Part shown: positions 1 through 11,240 of the stretch, one piece after another
How positions within the stretch are numbered: position 1 is the first letter of the stretch
Layout: each line of letters starts with the position of its first letter
Assembly: GCF_964204645.1 (NCBI RefSeq)
Contig: NC_134028.1
Location: 11,141,001 to 11,205,000 of the forward strand
Length of the DNA stretch: 64,000 nt
Direction: 5' to 3'
From: Tubulanus polymorphus
Lineage: Eukaryota; Nemertea; Palaeonemertea; Tubulaniformes; Tubulanidae
Notes under the pieces: generated by a model
Databases searched by the model: none
Seen by the model: the letters and a program-made list of their open reading frames with translations, nothing else
Told to the model about the DNA's origin: nothing
Made by a program: the position numbers and the translations under genes

Positions 1-859
1 TTACCCGTCAGTCAAATTGGCTGACGAAGATTGCATACAAGAATGATGTTCCTATTCCTGACTGTGGTTTGTGAAAATATCCGATCGTGAAACTAAACCA
101 CAGACAAGTTACTGACTAACAGCGTCCAGTGTAGCTGGATGCTTTATTTCATACGGCGCTATCATGTTCGAATCCCGAAAATGCTGATCTCGAAATGCTA
201 ACCATTATGAACTTTGGTGCACTTTCTATGGTGATCCCAATGTCACTGTTAAATCATTTGGACAATTTATTTAATTGTATTAAGGCTAAACAAAAATGAT
301 ACCTTATTTCTCCGCAGCGGCCGGGTCATTTTTGTAAAATATGATAAAATTTATAAACAGTTCATTTCTATAGCGGCTGGGTCTGTTATGGTAAAATTGA
401 TCACGATTTTAAAAAAAGTAATGTATAGGGTAGATAGGCGGCCGGCCGGGTCAACATTTAAGCTCAGCAGAGCGGAGAAACAAGGTATCAATTTTTTTTA
501 GCCTAACATATGATACACAAGCATATGATACATGAGATTATTTAGACATCACATCCTGCGGCCAAAGTTCACGCTGGTTCATTTCAAGCGAAAACCGTAC
601 TGACATGACCCAGTTTTGAAACATGTAAACACTGTCATAGCACCTGGGCACTGTACTGATTTTTCGACTTGGACATTTCCAACATGTACTGAGCCTAATG
701 CGCATGCGTTAAAAACGGAGACATTGGAAACATTACGGTTTTTGCGGGAATGTGGCAATGGCTAAATATTGGGTTAGGTTTGTTTTTTTAAACTGGCTCC
801 AGTTACGGGGGAATCTGCACTTTGTCTATATCTATGTACGCGCATCGGGAAGGAATAGG
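1..859. other. Host intergenic or intronic DNA, no gene seen
   Basis: No ORF with recognisable protein character. Short GC-rich patches built on 'cggccgggtc' recur near 315, 370 and 440. I see no RNA gene. Confidence 0.5.
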
Positions 860-1440
860 GTTAGGGTAAGGTGAGGATATATATGAATTAACTCATCCAG
901 CTTCCAGATGTAGCTAATGACATGGTCTAAGATCGTGGTGAGTTTCAAGGTCATTGGTTTTTGCATATGGCCACCAGGGGGCTTGAAAAATGCAATGACT
1001 TAGTATTCTATATTATATTCGTTCCTTTGCACATTTTGTTACCACAATCAATTGAAAAGTCATAGCTCATGACATGTTCTATGATTGTGGTGAGTTTCAT
1101 GGACATTAGTTATTCTATATGGTCAATAACTAGGGGCGTTGAATAGAAGAATAACTTTCCTTATTATATTGGTACTTAGGCATATTTTGTTACCGTGATT
1201 AACAGCAAAGTTGTAGCTCATGACATGTTTTATAATTATGATGAGTTTCAAGGTCATTGGGCTTTGCATATCGTCACCAGGGGTTGTTGAATAGTAGAAT
1301 AACTTAGTATTTCCATATCATTTTGGTAACTAGGCATATTTTGTTACCACAATCAATTACAAAATTGTAGCTGTTGACATGTTCTATGATTGTGGTGAGT
1401 TTCAAGGTCATTCGATTTTTTCAAGGTCATGCGCTAACCG
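860..1440 (+). repeat. Degenerate array of ~130-190-bp units (family 1)
   Basis: Units carry in order 'gcatattttgttacc', 'gtagctcatgacatgttct', 'tgatgagtttcaaggtcat' and 'ccaccaggggg' and recur several times with spacing of roughly 130-190 bp. The same units recur at 5610-6240. They are divergent and non-coding. Family unknown. Confidence 0.7.
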
Positions 1441-1499
1441 TACTCCGTAACCGGAGCTATCGCATTCCGTTTATGGACTCCGTAACTGGGGCCACATTG

Positions 1500-3600
1500 T
1501 TGTATTTTAGCTCCGCTGTGACCGAAGGTCAGTGGAGCTGATGGGTTAGAGTGATTATCCGTCATCGTCTGTCCGTCCGTCAACTATTGCTTCAATTTGC
1601 TACTAGTGCTACAGTTCTTTCCTAATCTTGACCTAACTTGGTATGAAGCTAATATGGGCCAAGGGCTAAAAAGTTATAGAGCCGTTTTCCCAATTTGATC
1701 TCTAGGGGGCGCTGTCCGGGTGGCGCGTGTAAAATCTTTAAATCGCTACTTGTCCTACAGATATTGTACGATGTTGACGTGCAGATACTACAAGCCAAGG
1801 ACTAAAATGTTAAAGAGCTGTTTTTAGTTCCGCTGTGACCGAAGGACCGAGGGAGCCGTCGTCATTCGTCCGTTTGTTCGTTAGTTCATTCGTCGTTCGT
1901 GCTCCGTCAACTTTTTCTTCAAATCGCTACTAGTCCTACAGTTTTAATCAGATCAATTCCAAATTTGGTATGAAAGTTCTATGGACCTAGGCCTGTAAAG
2001 GTACGGAGCCATTTTTTGGATTCGTCACCCAGGGGCGCTCCTGAGGGGTGGAGTTTCTATTTCTTCACATAGTGGTTTTGTTGGAAAAAGGCTACTAGTC
2101 CTACAGTTTTCAGGGATGAGCATTTCCCGCTTTCTGCAATTTCCCGCTTTTTTTTGTGATGAGAAATTTTAAAATACAAGCTTTCCAAATTGTCCAGATC
2201 CATTGAGAAATGGGGTAGGGGGTTGGAAGGTCTGCTGTCTCTGGCATTATGTTTCTGCTCACAAAACTGAGTATTTTTAGCATGCTTGACGGTGCTCAGC
2301 CCAAAAAAGATGTTCGTTATGTGTTGCAATCTGGTATTGCCAATATAAACTACTGTGAAAAAATAATCAGTTCGTGCTGCCATCTAGAATGGAACCAAGA
2401 CTGTTTTGGAAATCATGCTGGGAACACCCACCTTCAGCTTCGTGCCTATGTTGCAGTTTAGCTGCAATTTCAGTAATTATCAGAAATTTCATCAAAAGTC
2501 CCGCTTTTTTCATAAACCCTGGTTCTCATCCCTGAGTTTTAATCAGATCAATTCCAAATTTGGTATGAATGTTATATGGAGAGGCCATAAAGTTACAGAG
2601 CCATTTTTTGGATTCTTCCCCCTAGGGGCGCCTCTTGGGGTGGAATTTCTATTTCTTCAAATTGCTACTAATCCTACAGTTTTAATCAGATCAAGTCCAA
2701 ATTTGGTATGAATGTTCTATGGACCAATACCTACAAAATATTTTTTGGATTTGGCCAAAAGGGGGCACCCCTATGTATGCAGCTTCTATTTCTTCAAATC
2801 ACACAGCAGAGCTATATAAGCCGATAGGCTCCTTGTCCCAATTTGATCTCTAGGGGGCGCTGTACAGCTTGTCCTACTTGCTACTTGTCCTACAATTATA
2901 GTCTGAAAAAGTTATGGAGCCATTTTCCCAAGTTGATCTCTGGGGGCGCTGTAAGGGTGGCGCTTGTTAAATCTTTAATCTACTTGTCCTACAATTAGGC
3001 TATAATCCGATCTTGATGAAACTTGGTTTATGGATACTACAGGCCAGGGGACAAAATGTTATAGGCCTAGAGCCATCTCCAATTTGACCTTAAGGGGGCG
3101 CTGTACAGGTCACACTTGTTAAATCACTATCCATCCTACAAATATAGTCTGGTGTTGACGAAACTTGGTATGTATATACTATGGGCCAAGGGCTAGAAAC
3201 TTATGGAGCGGTTTTCCAAATTTAATCTCTAGAGGGCGCTGTATGGGTGGCGCTTGTAAAATCTATAAATCGCTACTTGTCCTACAATTATTATCCAATC
3301 TTACGAAATATGGTGTGTCAATATTTTTGGCCATGGGCTAAATGTTACTGAGCCATTTTGCAAATCTGATATCTAGGGGGCGCTGTACAGGTCACACTTG
3401 TAAAGATCTTTCAATTGCTACCAGTCCTTTAATCATTATCTGATATTGACGAAGCTTGGTGTGTAGATACTATGGGCCAAGGGCTAAAAAGTTATAGAGC
3501 TGTGGATTTGAACTTTTGAGAGTGCTGTGTAGGCGGTCCTTGCAAAATCTTATCAAAAACCAGCGGAGCTGTATCAGCCGATAGGCTGCTTGTTTGGGAT
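1500..3600 (+). repeat. Degenerate array of ~170-200-bp units (family 2)
   Basis: About a dozen diverged units share 'tactagtcctacag', 'ccaaatttggtatgaa' and 'tctctagggggcgctgt'. Two 'gctccgctgtgaccgaagg' boxes lie near 1510 and 1827. The short ORFs across 2057-2711 lie inside these units and read repeat DNA, so I do not call them genes. Confidence 0.7.
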
Positions 3601-3655
3601 ATTTCACCTAAACTTTGACCACAAACCTCAATTTTGCCTTGATATGATGACCAGT

Positions 3656-3934
3656 GAAACTGCAGTCTAAATAAACCATCGTTTCTATATCCATTTTGTA
3701 ATAAATTAAAGCAATGGAAATAGACTCCATTTTATGTAATAAATCAATTTTAACAATATATATTTCCATGCCTACCATTTAAAATTATTTTCAAATCTAT
3801 CAAAATTCGTAGTTCACATAGGTTCGTTGGTGGAATTTCAAAAATGGCTGATCTCCTTTCTCATTTCAAAATGAGAAAATGAAGGCTTTTTGTCAATCCT
3901 ACAATACAATGTGGTTTATTTAGACTGCAGTTTC
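3656..3934. mobile_element. MITE-like element with 23-bp perfect TIRs
   Basis: The 23 bases at 3656-3678 are the exact reverse complement of 3912-3934 (core 'ctgcagtctaaataaacca'). The 279-bp interior has no coding capacity. A diverged copy of the left end occurs at 4323-4370, so the family is repeated locally. I see no clear target-site duplication, so the superfamily cannot be assigned. Confidence 0.75.
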
Positions 3935-4448
3935 TTAATTTCATAAAGTTCAAACATAAAGCAAAAATCCCCAAAAACCAATGTCACACGAAAATAAGTA
4001 GATATAAGTGGAAAGAAGCCTATTAGTCTATTTTTTGTCTGCCAGTACTTATTAGGCTATGTATAGGCCTATTATAGACACTGGATTAACTGATTATCAT
4101 TTTTACAGTACCTACAACTCTGATACGAGCCCTGCGGCACCAACCAGCAAATGAAATGTTATTGAAATTTATTGCAAAACGAAATATTTTGCAACTTTCA
4201 AGCATAAGGTATGAAATTTTAGCCCAATGTCTTTTTATTTTTGTGTGGGGTAGATTTTTTGGGGTTATTTCTCTTAATGTTTGGACACATACCAATAGCC
4301 CATTTTGGTCTTAACACAACCAGTGAAACTGCAGCGCATGAATGAACCATCATTTTTATATCCATTTTGCACTGGAAGATTGCCAAAAAGTCTTATTTAC
4401 CGTAACGCATTCGAATGAGAGAAAAGAGACCATAATTTATATGATAAT

Positions 4449-4871
4449 CTATATATTATTATCATTAGTTTCAATAATATTATGATAATTAATCTTTTCT
4501 TTTTCTACATATTTCTTTGATTTCTTATTTGATGCCCAATTTTTATATAAAATATATTTCTTACATGTATCACAATATTTTGGATTATAATAATCTTTTT
4601 TTGATTCAATATCATATGTAGAAGGGATATCATTATTAGATGCAGAAGTGAAGGGTAGAATATTGTCTTCTATTTTAGATTCAATATTATCTTCTATTTT
4701 AGATTCAATATTATCCTCTATTTTAGTTTCAATATTCTTTTCTATTTTACTTATTCTATACTTGAATTGATAAAATTCTCCAAAATACTTACTATATTCA
4801 TAAGGTATTATATAATATATATCTGATATCATTTCACTTGGAGTTTGTATTTCATATATTCCACATTCCAT
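4449..4871 (-). CDS. Zinc-finger protein 2 of the Polinton family, copy A
   Basis: Open frame of 140 aa. The N-terminus begins MECGIYEIQTPSE and matches the start of the homologous gene in copy B at 28670. The middle holds three tandem units of the type IEDNIESK, a young in-frame repeat. The only visible metal-binding module is CDTCKKY, and the downstream histidines seen in copy B are missing, so the protein is truncated or decayed compared with the three-finger version. It lies just downstream of the candidate capsid gene. Function unknown; nucleic-acid binding is inferred from the finger spacing in copy B. Confidence 0.6.
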   Translation of the reverse strand: MECGIYEIQTPSEMISDIYYIIPYEYSKYFGEFYQFKYRISKIEKNIETKIEDNIESKIEDNIESKIEDNILPFTSASNNDIPSTYDIESKKDYYNPKYCDTCKKYILYKNWASNKKSKKYVEKEKINYHNIIETNDNNI

Positions 4872-4904
4872 TTATTATAAAATTTTTTATTAAAGATTAA
4901 AATT

Positions 4905-7402
4905 TTAATACATAACACAGTGTAATTGTGAATTTGTTATATTTAATCCCGCGTCAGATATGATATAAAAATGCATTTTATAATTGTTGCCTCCTTTTTA
5001 GCCCACTTGGGACTTAAGTCCCAGCGGGCTATTGCGTTCATTTTTCATCCGTCGTCCGTCGTCCGTCCGTTCGTGCGTCCGTCCGTCCGTAGACGGAATC
5101 CAGTTATTTTGGGAAGTTTTGAAGACGCTTCAATGTAATGTCTTGATATTTGGGTTACACATGTATCTACCCTAGACACATCTTCAGCCCAAAAACTGGC
5201 CCTGTCAGAATTAAGATGGCCGACTGGCAGCCATTGTTGTTTGCCAAAATCAGCACTTTTTATACGTTTTTGAACTTTTTGAGGGAATTTTTGAAGACGC
5301 TTTGATAAATTAGCTTGATCTTTCGTATATATTTGAATCCCCCAAGGGCCCATAAGCATAACAAAAATTGGGTCGATCAGACTCAAGATGACTGTCCTAT
5401 GACCTTTTTAGTGCCCAAAAATGTCAATTTTGGCCCGAATTCTGAGTCCTGTAGCTTCCTACTGGTTTGCCATTGTTCACTGCAATTGCTGATGGGTATT
5501 CTTTGGAAAGGGATGTTTTATACCTGAGGTAGGTATTTTTGATCCGCCAATTATGATGCTATTGGCGGCCATCTTGGTGTTATCGGTACTCATTCACGGG
5601 TGGGAAAAAGTTTTTCGACATTATATTGATACCTAAGCATATTTTGTTACCGCAATGAATTAGAAAGTTGTAGCTTATAAGGTGTTCTATGACTGTGGTG
5701 AGTTTCAAGGTCATTAGTGTTTGTATATGGCCACCAGGGGGCGTTGAATAATATAGTATCTTAGTATTTCTATATTATATTTGTACCAATGCATATTTTG
5801 TTACCACAATCAATTGCAAAGTTGTAACTCATGACATCGCCTATGATTGTGGTCTGTTTTAAGGACATTAGTTATTCTATATGGTCACCAGGGGGCATTG
5901 AATATTAGAATAACTTAGTATTTCCTTATCATATTGGTGCCTAAGCATATTTTGTTAACATGATCAATTGCAAAGTTGTAGTTCATGACATGTTCTATGA
6001 TTGTGGCGAGTTTCAGGGTCATTGGGTTTTGAATATGGTCACCAGGGGGCGTTGAATTGTAGAATTACCTAGTATTTCCATAATAAATTGGAAACGAGGC
6101 ATATTTTCACAATCAATTACAAAATGGTAGCATATGACATGTTCTATGATTGTGGCGAGTTTTAAGGTCATTGGTTTTTTGTATATGGTCACCAGGGGGC
6201 GTTGAATATTGAAATTGTTAGATTGTTGAGCATTTGAAACCACTTCCCAAGTGGACATGGTGTCTCTGGACCCCTAGTTTCTTTTTCATGAATAAATGTA
6301 TTCCATTTTTAGTGTTCTGCTGCTTTTTCCCAGTACCATGTAATAAGTTATCTTCAGTTGTATAATGCAAATTTATTACCAGTATAATAATCAATTTGAT
6401 TAATATTACAATCTTCAGTTTATTTTTTTCAATCATAAAAATTTTTTAAATTTCTACCCATTGATCTATCATTCTCATTCCTTGACAAAATATTTTATTT
6501 GCTATACCTTCAATTGTTATTTCTACTTTTGATATATCAAGATTATAATAATTATCAACTTTTATTGCACCATTAGAATATGTTGCAATGGTAAAAAATA
6601 TTAATATACCTTTGATAGATCTCCTTGGGGAGTTAATATTCTCATTAATTAATTCATCATTTGCATTAATAGTTACAGTTTTAAATTTATCAATATAATC
6701 ATATTATAATGAAAATCCTTGATTGTATTTAGTCTGAATTGTGTTAGCAATATTTTCATCAGTTACTGTGTCATATTCTAAACATATATTTGATAATTTA
6801 TAATCCATACCAGTAGTAACACTAGACAATACAATTTCATTAACAGGAGCAAATGTTATTTCGAATATAATATCTTCTTGTATAGCATATTTATATAAAG
6901 GTGCATTATTAAGTCTAATGGAATTTTTATATTTGCTTCCATAAATCGTTTTTATTAAATTATCTACGTCATTAGTTACTACTGCGTTATGTGCTTCAGA
7001 TCTTAATTTATTTTGGTTTTCTGATTGAATGCCTTGAAATATCATATTATTTCTATTTTCTTTTGTTAACCATAAATCTTTATAATGCGTAAATAAATTT
7101 TGATCATCTAAGGAAAAAACGGTTTCTGGTCCAATCTTTATATTTAATATTTTGATTAGATATCTTCCAACATTATCTACGACATAATTATTATTATTAC
7201 CAGTTACTTAAATATCAGCTGATAAATAAATAATATTTGGAACATAAAAAGTATTTTATGTTAATCGAGGAATTCTAACATATAAAGTTTCTTCAGGATT
7301 AATATAAGAAGGATTATGGGTAATTATACGATGAGATCTCTCTGCTTTAATTGCATTAGATATTCTAGAATTCTTAGAAGGATTTATATAACTCCCACTC
7401 AT
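4905..7402 (-). pseudogene. Candidate double-jelly-roll major capsid protein, copy A, interrupted
   Basis: Homologous along its length to the gene at 27367-28620. The ATG is at 7402, after the same start context and with the same MSGSY start; the final codons and stop lie at 4905-4999. The gene is cut by a foreign 1.28-kb insertion (5000-6277) inside a lysine-rich stretch near the C-terminus. It also carries stops and frameshifts: only 6704-7045 is open for long. The major-capsid assignment rests on length (about 417 codons in B), position in the structural block and the beta-rich sequence. It is family-level inference, not a proven fold. Confidence 0.65.
5000..6277. mobile_element. Repeat insertion splitting the capsid gene of copy A
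   Basis: Aligning A with B shows that the capsid gene is interrupted precisely between T-runs: T4995-4999 on the left and T6278-6280 on the right. The insert starts with a terminal palindrome (5001-5029, GCCCACTTGGGACTT and its near reverse complement), followed by CGTCCGTCC simple repeats, a block shared with 43797-44165, then family-1 units at 5610-6240. The poly-T target and non-coding content fit a non-autonomous element. No transposase is visible. Confidence 0.75.
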
Positions 7403-7422
7403 TTGTTTAAGAAAAAAATTAA

Positions 7423-9025
7423 TCATTTATTTTTTATCATGTTTACTAATCCAAAAATTATTGCACTTACAACTGTAATTAAAAAAAAAATGATATATAT
7501 TCAGCAGCAAAACTAATAATATTTCCAGCAGATTTCAATATAAAACTAACGATTGATGCAATAATTCCGGGTAATGCTGCAGCAGATTTTATAGATAATT
7601 CCCATAGATATTTTTCTAAATTTTTTAAACCATCTTTATCTTTATCTTGTATAGAATTATTATCATTTGGTGGTTTATCCGGTTTATTAGGACTTGGTGT
7701 AGATTTTAATGAATTTGAAATAGCTAAACCTATTGTTGTAAATATCATAGTTACAGCTGTTAGAATTGAAAGAATTGTGATACCTTCTAACTTAAATAAT
7801 GACTTTATTATATCTTTCAATGATATTTTAGAATTTGGTTTTATTATTAAATCTTTAATAATAACTTTTAATCTATTGATATTGATATTTCTGTAATTCT
7901 ATGTTATATTTTAAATCATTAATTTCTTTTTCTAAACGTTATTATTTTTGCCTCAGACTTTAATTGTTCTAATTATTTTCTTGATTTAGTATATTCATTT
8001 TCTAAAGTGCTTATTTTATAATGTCTAATCATTTTATCGTGCGCAATTTTATCAGCTGATTTTTGTACACCTTTAATTTCTCTACGTGCTTGTTCAGGAA
8101 ATGTTTGAAATCTTCATCAGTTAAATCAAGAAATCCTTTTTGAAATAAAGGTTGCATTTGATTTGTTCCGGTTCAGTACCAGATGTATCAAAAGTACTAT
8201 TTATATGTTCTTCTGAATTATTTAGTCTATCAAATTTTTAATACAACTTGTAATTGACTTGATTCATTTTTAATTGGTTGAGTGTCTCTTCTCGATGTTT
8301 CTGGTGTTGAAGTTCTTAATTTATCTAATTGATCTCCATACTCTTCCATTTCTGTATCAACATCAAAAGGATTTAAATTTGGATTTTTAAATGGTGAATA
8401 TTTGTGAATATCAATATTCTCAATTGGTTCTTCTTGATTTACCCTTTTGAGTGCATTCCATACAATTCTGAGAATTTCTGAGCCATCTTTTGAATGTTCA
8501 ATAGTAGATCTTGCTAACAGTCCAGGTCTAAACATATTTTCTTGTCCCATTTAAAATAATTGTATTGATACAATTTTGTTATTTAATTCAACATTATAAT
8601 ACCATGCATCATTTTTAAATTCTAAATTATACATGAAATGTGGGTCATCTTTTAAAATTTGTATTACAATATCTTCTGTAACAATTGATCCTTTAATATT
8701 TCCTGGTAATATTTCGTTAACAACTGTATCTATTACTCTACTTTTCATGAAACATAATCCTTTTGATATTTTAGGAAATTATGTTGATTTCACTAATCTA
8801 TTCATTAAATCTTTTCTTTCTGTTTTTAGTTTTAATTACACCCCTTTCAGGAGCTGTTGAATATTTTATTATTTTACCATATAATTCACCATCATCATCA
8901 ACTTAATTAGAATTATATGCTATTTCATTATCATTATCAAAATTTGTTTCATCAAAATCAGGTTGTTGTTCATCAGTTATACCAGTTTCATTAAAATCTT
9001 GTAATTCATAATCTTCTGCATCCAT
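7423..9025 (-). pseudogene. Acidic coiled-coil membrane protein of the Polinton family, copy A
   Basis: Homologue of 25933-27346 in B. The ATG at 9025 follows a T-rich stretch and 'atataa'. The N-terminus is rich in Asp and Glu. The C-terminal module (7479-7820) keeps the hydrophobic segment ILSILTAVTMIF, a Pro/Asp linker (NKPDKPPND) and a second amphipathic or hydrophobic region. Frameshifts and stops lie near 7478, 7860-8230, 8550 and 8880. The stop is at 7423, 21 bp before the capsid-gene ATG. Probably virion- or membrane-associated; this is inference from neighbours and topology. Confidence 0.65.
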
Positions 9026-9047
9026 TTATATAATATAAAAATTAGAA

Positions 9048-9221
9048 TTAAAAATATAATATTCCTCCTATTATAATACCTACACAAGTTATAGCTAATT
9101 TAGTATTTTCATATGATTTATTATCATTATTACTTTTAATTATTTCATGTTGAATATTATCGGTTTTTTATATTTTCTGATGTATTGTAATCTTTTATTT
9201 TAGAATCATTATTTAATTTTT
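9048..9221 (-). pseudogene. 3' end of the ~430-aa conserved Polinton protein, copy A
   Basis: The minus strand matches the last ~57 codons of 24613-25916, including the KxxDYN region and the C-terminal hydrophobic anchor with GGIL. The stop is at 9048-9050. The rest of the gene was lost at the right breakpoint of fragment A. Confidence 0.6.
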
Positions 9222-10190
9222 AGCATTGGTTGACGTCATGCCAATGCAAGTAAAATGGAGCGAAAATAGTAGTACGAAAAAATAGCGCCAACTCTTCTCA
9301 TTTTCATAGTAACTTCAAATTGTCAATCCGTTCGCGTAAAACATTAGAAACAGCTGAAAATGACAAAAAAAAATGTTTCAATTATTCTTCACAACATAGC
9401 GTCGCCAGATTTCTGATTAAATGGTCCAAAAAGTTATTCGATCGCATTTTTCTCGTTCATTATCTGGTAGATGAGAGTGGGTTAAACAATCGCGTAGCGA
9501 TATGTCCGCATTGACATTGGCAGTAAAGAATGGGGAACAGCCTCTTCTGAATAGAAAAACATAAAATTATGTACCTCCGGTTTATAAATATCACAATGTT
9601 TGGATATAACTGTTACTCCAACTATCAGTATCCATGGGATTATTTGAGATTAATTCTCAGCGTCAGAATACGTATTTCTAGAGCAGTGGAACGGCAGCCT
9701 ACTCGTAACTGAAACCCGCATGTGATCGTGCGGGAACGCCTTTACTAAAGTTAAAACCATTTCATGATGACACGAAACATCAAACGGTAAACGGTAGGCT
9801 ACCACCATGATACGATATCACCAATAAAGATAGATCATTTTATTCAATTTTACCAGAGTTGTTTATTGGAGGAAAATATCATTGTTAAGTACGCCGAGAA
9901 CAACCATGTTGTATCATCAATCAGTTGACTGACATTGTAAAATTCGATTCGGCTATATTCTAATATAAGTTTTCACTTTAGGACGCCCTAACCGCTTGCT
10001 GCGCACTCATAAGGCCGTAGCACCCTCTAACGCACTCGGCAGGGATTCGCTTTGTAATGCGCGCCGGGAAAAATACCTTTTATTATCTTTTCCATGCGTT
10101 AAACAACAGTGATTGAATTGACGCATTGTTTGTCGTAAATTACAATATTGCGATGGTTATTTGCCGCTGCTGTAGTTTTTTGGAATTGAA
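9222..10190. other. Host DNA, no gene recognised
   Basis: Base composition returns to host-like. The short ORF at 9320-9514 has no recognisable motif. A small hairpin (AACCCGCATG...CGTGCGGGA) lies near 9712-9735. Confidence 0.4.
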
Positions 10191-10194
10191 TCGA

Positions 10195-10330
10195 GCGGCC
10201 TCGGTAGCTCAGTGAGATAAGGCGTGATGCTGTTGAATCCACGATCAATGCTGAGTGACAAGTGGGTTCGAGTCCTGCTAGCTGCCAGCAGTGTGCGGGC
10301 AACACTTCAAAGGCCGTACCGTCGTGAGGT
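10195..10330 (+). repeat. tRNA-derived SINE-like sequence
   Basis: An A-box-like stretch (GGTAGCTCAGTGAGATAAGG, near 10203) and a B-box-like stretch (GGGTTCGAGTCC, near 10263) are spaced as in a tRNA-derived pol III promoter. The sequence does not fold into a complete tRNA with a paired acceptor stem and continues as non-tRNA sequence. I therefore read it as a SINE head or decayed tRNA-like repeat. The 3' boundary is not defined. Confidence 0.5.
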
Positions 10331-10791
10331 TAAATGAACAATCCAATAGGAATATAGTCTTGGGAAACCAAGATCCAAACGACGTACGTAAAGCCAATCA
10401 AACAAAAAGACAAACAAACAATCATCAGCCGGCCTCAGTGACACCAACGCCGGCATCGCTCTCTGCGACGTTTTGCATGCGTACATGCATCAGAGCTTGG
10501 AGCTCTAAGATCAGAGGGTCTTGCAATTGCATCCAGAAAAATCGTTCTGTTTTTGTTTTCATTATTCAGTGGGGCCTAACAGTTCATGCGTAAAAATGGG
10601 TTTTTGTATCCAAATCTAGATTGATATAAATATCTTGGCTGGGACATGATGGAAAATATCAGAATAAACTAGTTTCGTCTTTTTAACAGAATCGCATTAA
10701 TGAGGTTTAACAGTACAAATAGCCTAGGCTAAATCGTTCGGCAGAAAATAAATTCATTTTCAGGAATAAAATCGTACTAGACTAATAGACC

Positions 10792-11239
10792 TTAAAGTCT
10801 GTGGTCCTCCCAATCAACATCGTCATAGAAGATTTGGGCCTCTTGGGCTTTCAACCGCTCCTCATCATAACGTTTTGATGACGAGCCAAGCTTTTCGATG
10901 AGCATAAGGTTAATAGGATCATGTAGGATGTCTTCTCTTCTGAAGTTTTGCGTCGCCTTTTGACCTCGTAACAAGTATTTCACAGCTTGAAGCGCAGAAA
11001 ACGTTTTTGCGGCCATCTTGTTAGTCTTGGAGTTCAATACGTTACCCATTATACTAAATGAACTCTCGACTACAGTGGCACTGAAAGGGGTCATCATTGC
11101 GAATATCATTTTGCATAGTTTCGGATATTTTCCAGTATCCGACACATCACTCCACCAGGAATCTATTCTTATTGGGTTCTCTTTGTCGAAAGCTGATGGC
11201 AATGATTTATCAGCGTGGAACTGGTGGACCTCTTTATAA
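10792..11239 (-). pseudogene. hAT transposase C-terminal (dimerisation) domain remnant
   Basis: An open frame of about 148 codons reads without a stop from the junction with element D to 10792. It contains the hAT dimerisation signature region, with SATVVESSFSIMGNV followed by a basic N-K-M stretch and a helix. It ends in an acidic tail YDDVDWEDHRL. No N-terminal BED finger or catalytic core is present. The 5' side is cut off at element D's left edge, near 11240. It could be the last exon of a domesticated hAT-derived gene; the open frame leaves this possible. Confidence 0.6.
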
Positions 11240-11240
11240 A

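Larger units (their letters stand above)
4440..9221 (-). mobile_element. Polinton-family fragment A
   Basis: AT-rich block whose minus-strand genes match, in the same order, the structural genes of copies B and C. From right to left it holds the 3' end of the ~430-aa protein gene, the acidic coiled-coil membrane protein, the candidate major capsid protein and zinc-finger protein 2. Homology stops near 9221 (continuing to the 'taattttta' run) and near 4440. No terminal palindrome is present, so both ends are truncated. A 1.28-kb repeat insertion splits the capsid gene. No polymerase, integrase or ATPase is present, so this copy is non-autonomous. Confidence 0.85.

Noticed and set aside
860-1440. 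Regularly spaced repeats resembling a CRISPR-like array
   Set aside because: The units are over 100 bp, diverged, without constant short repeats or unique equal spacers, and lie in animal DNA.
5045-5527. ORFs at 5045-5386 (minus) and 5315-5527 (plus)
   Set aside because: They read CGTCCGTCC-type simple repeat and the dispersed insertion that recurs at 43797; no protein-like conservation.
10195-10300. Functional tRNA gene
   Set aside because: A- and B-box-like words are present but no closed cloverleaf with a paired acceptor stem can be drawn; better read as a SINE head.
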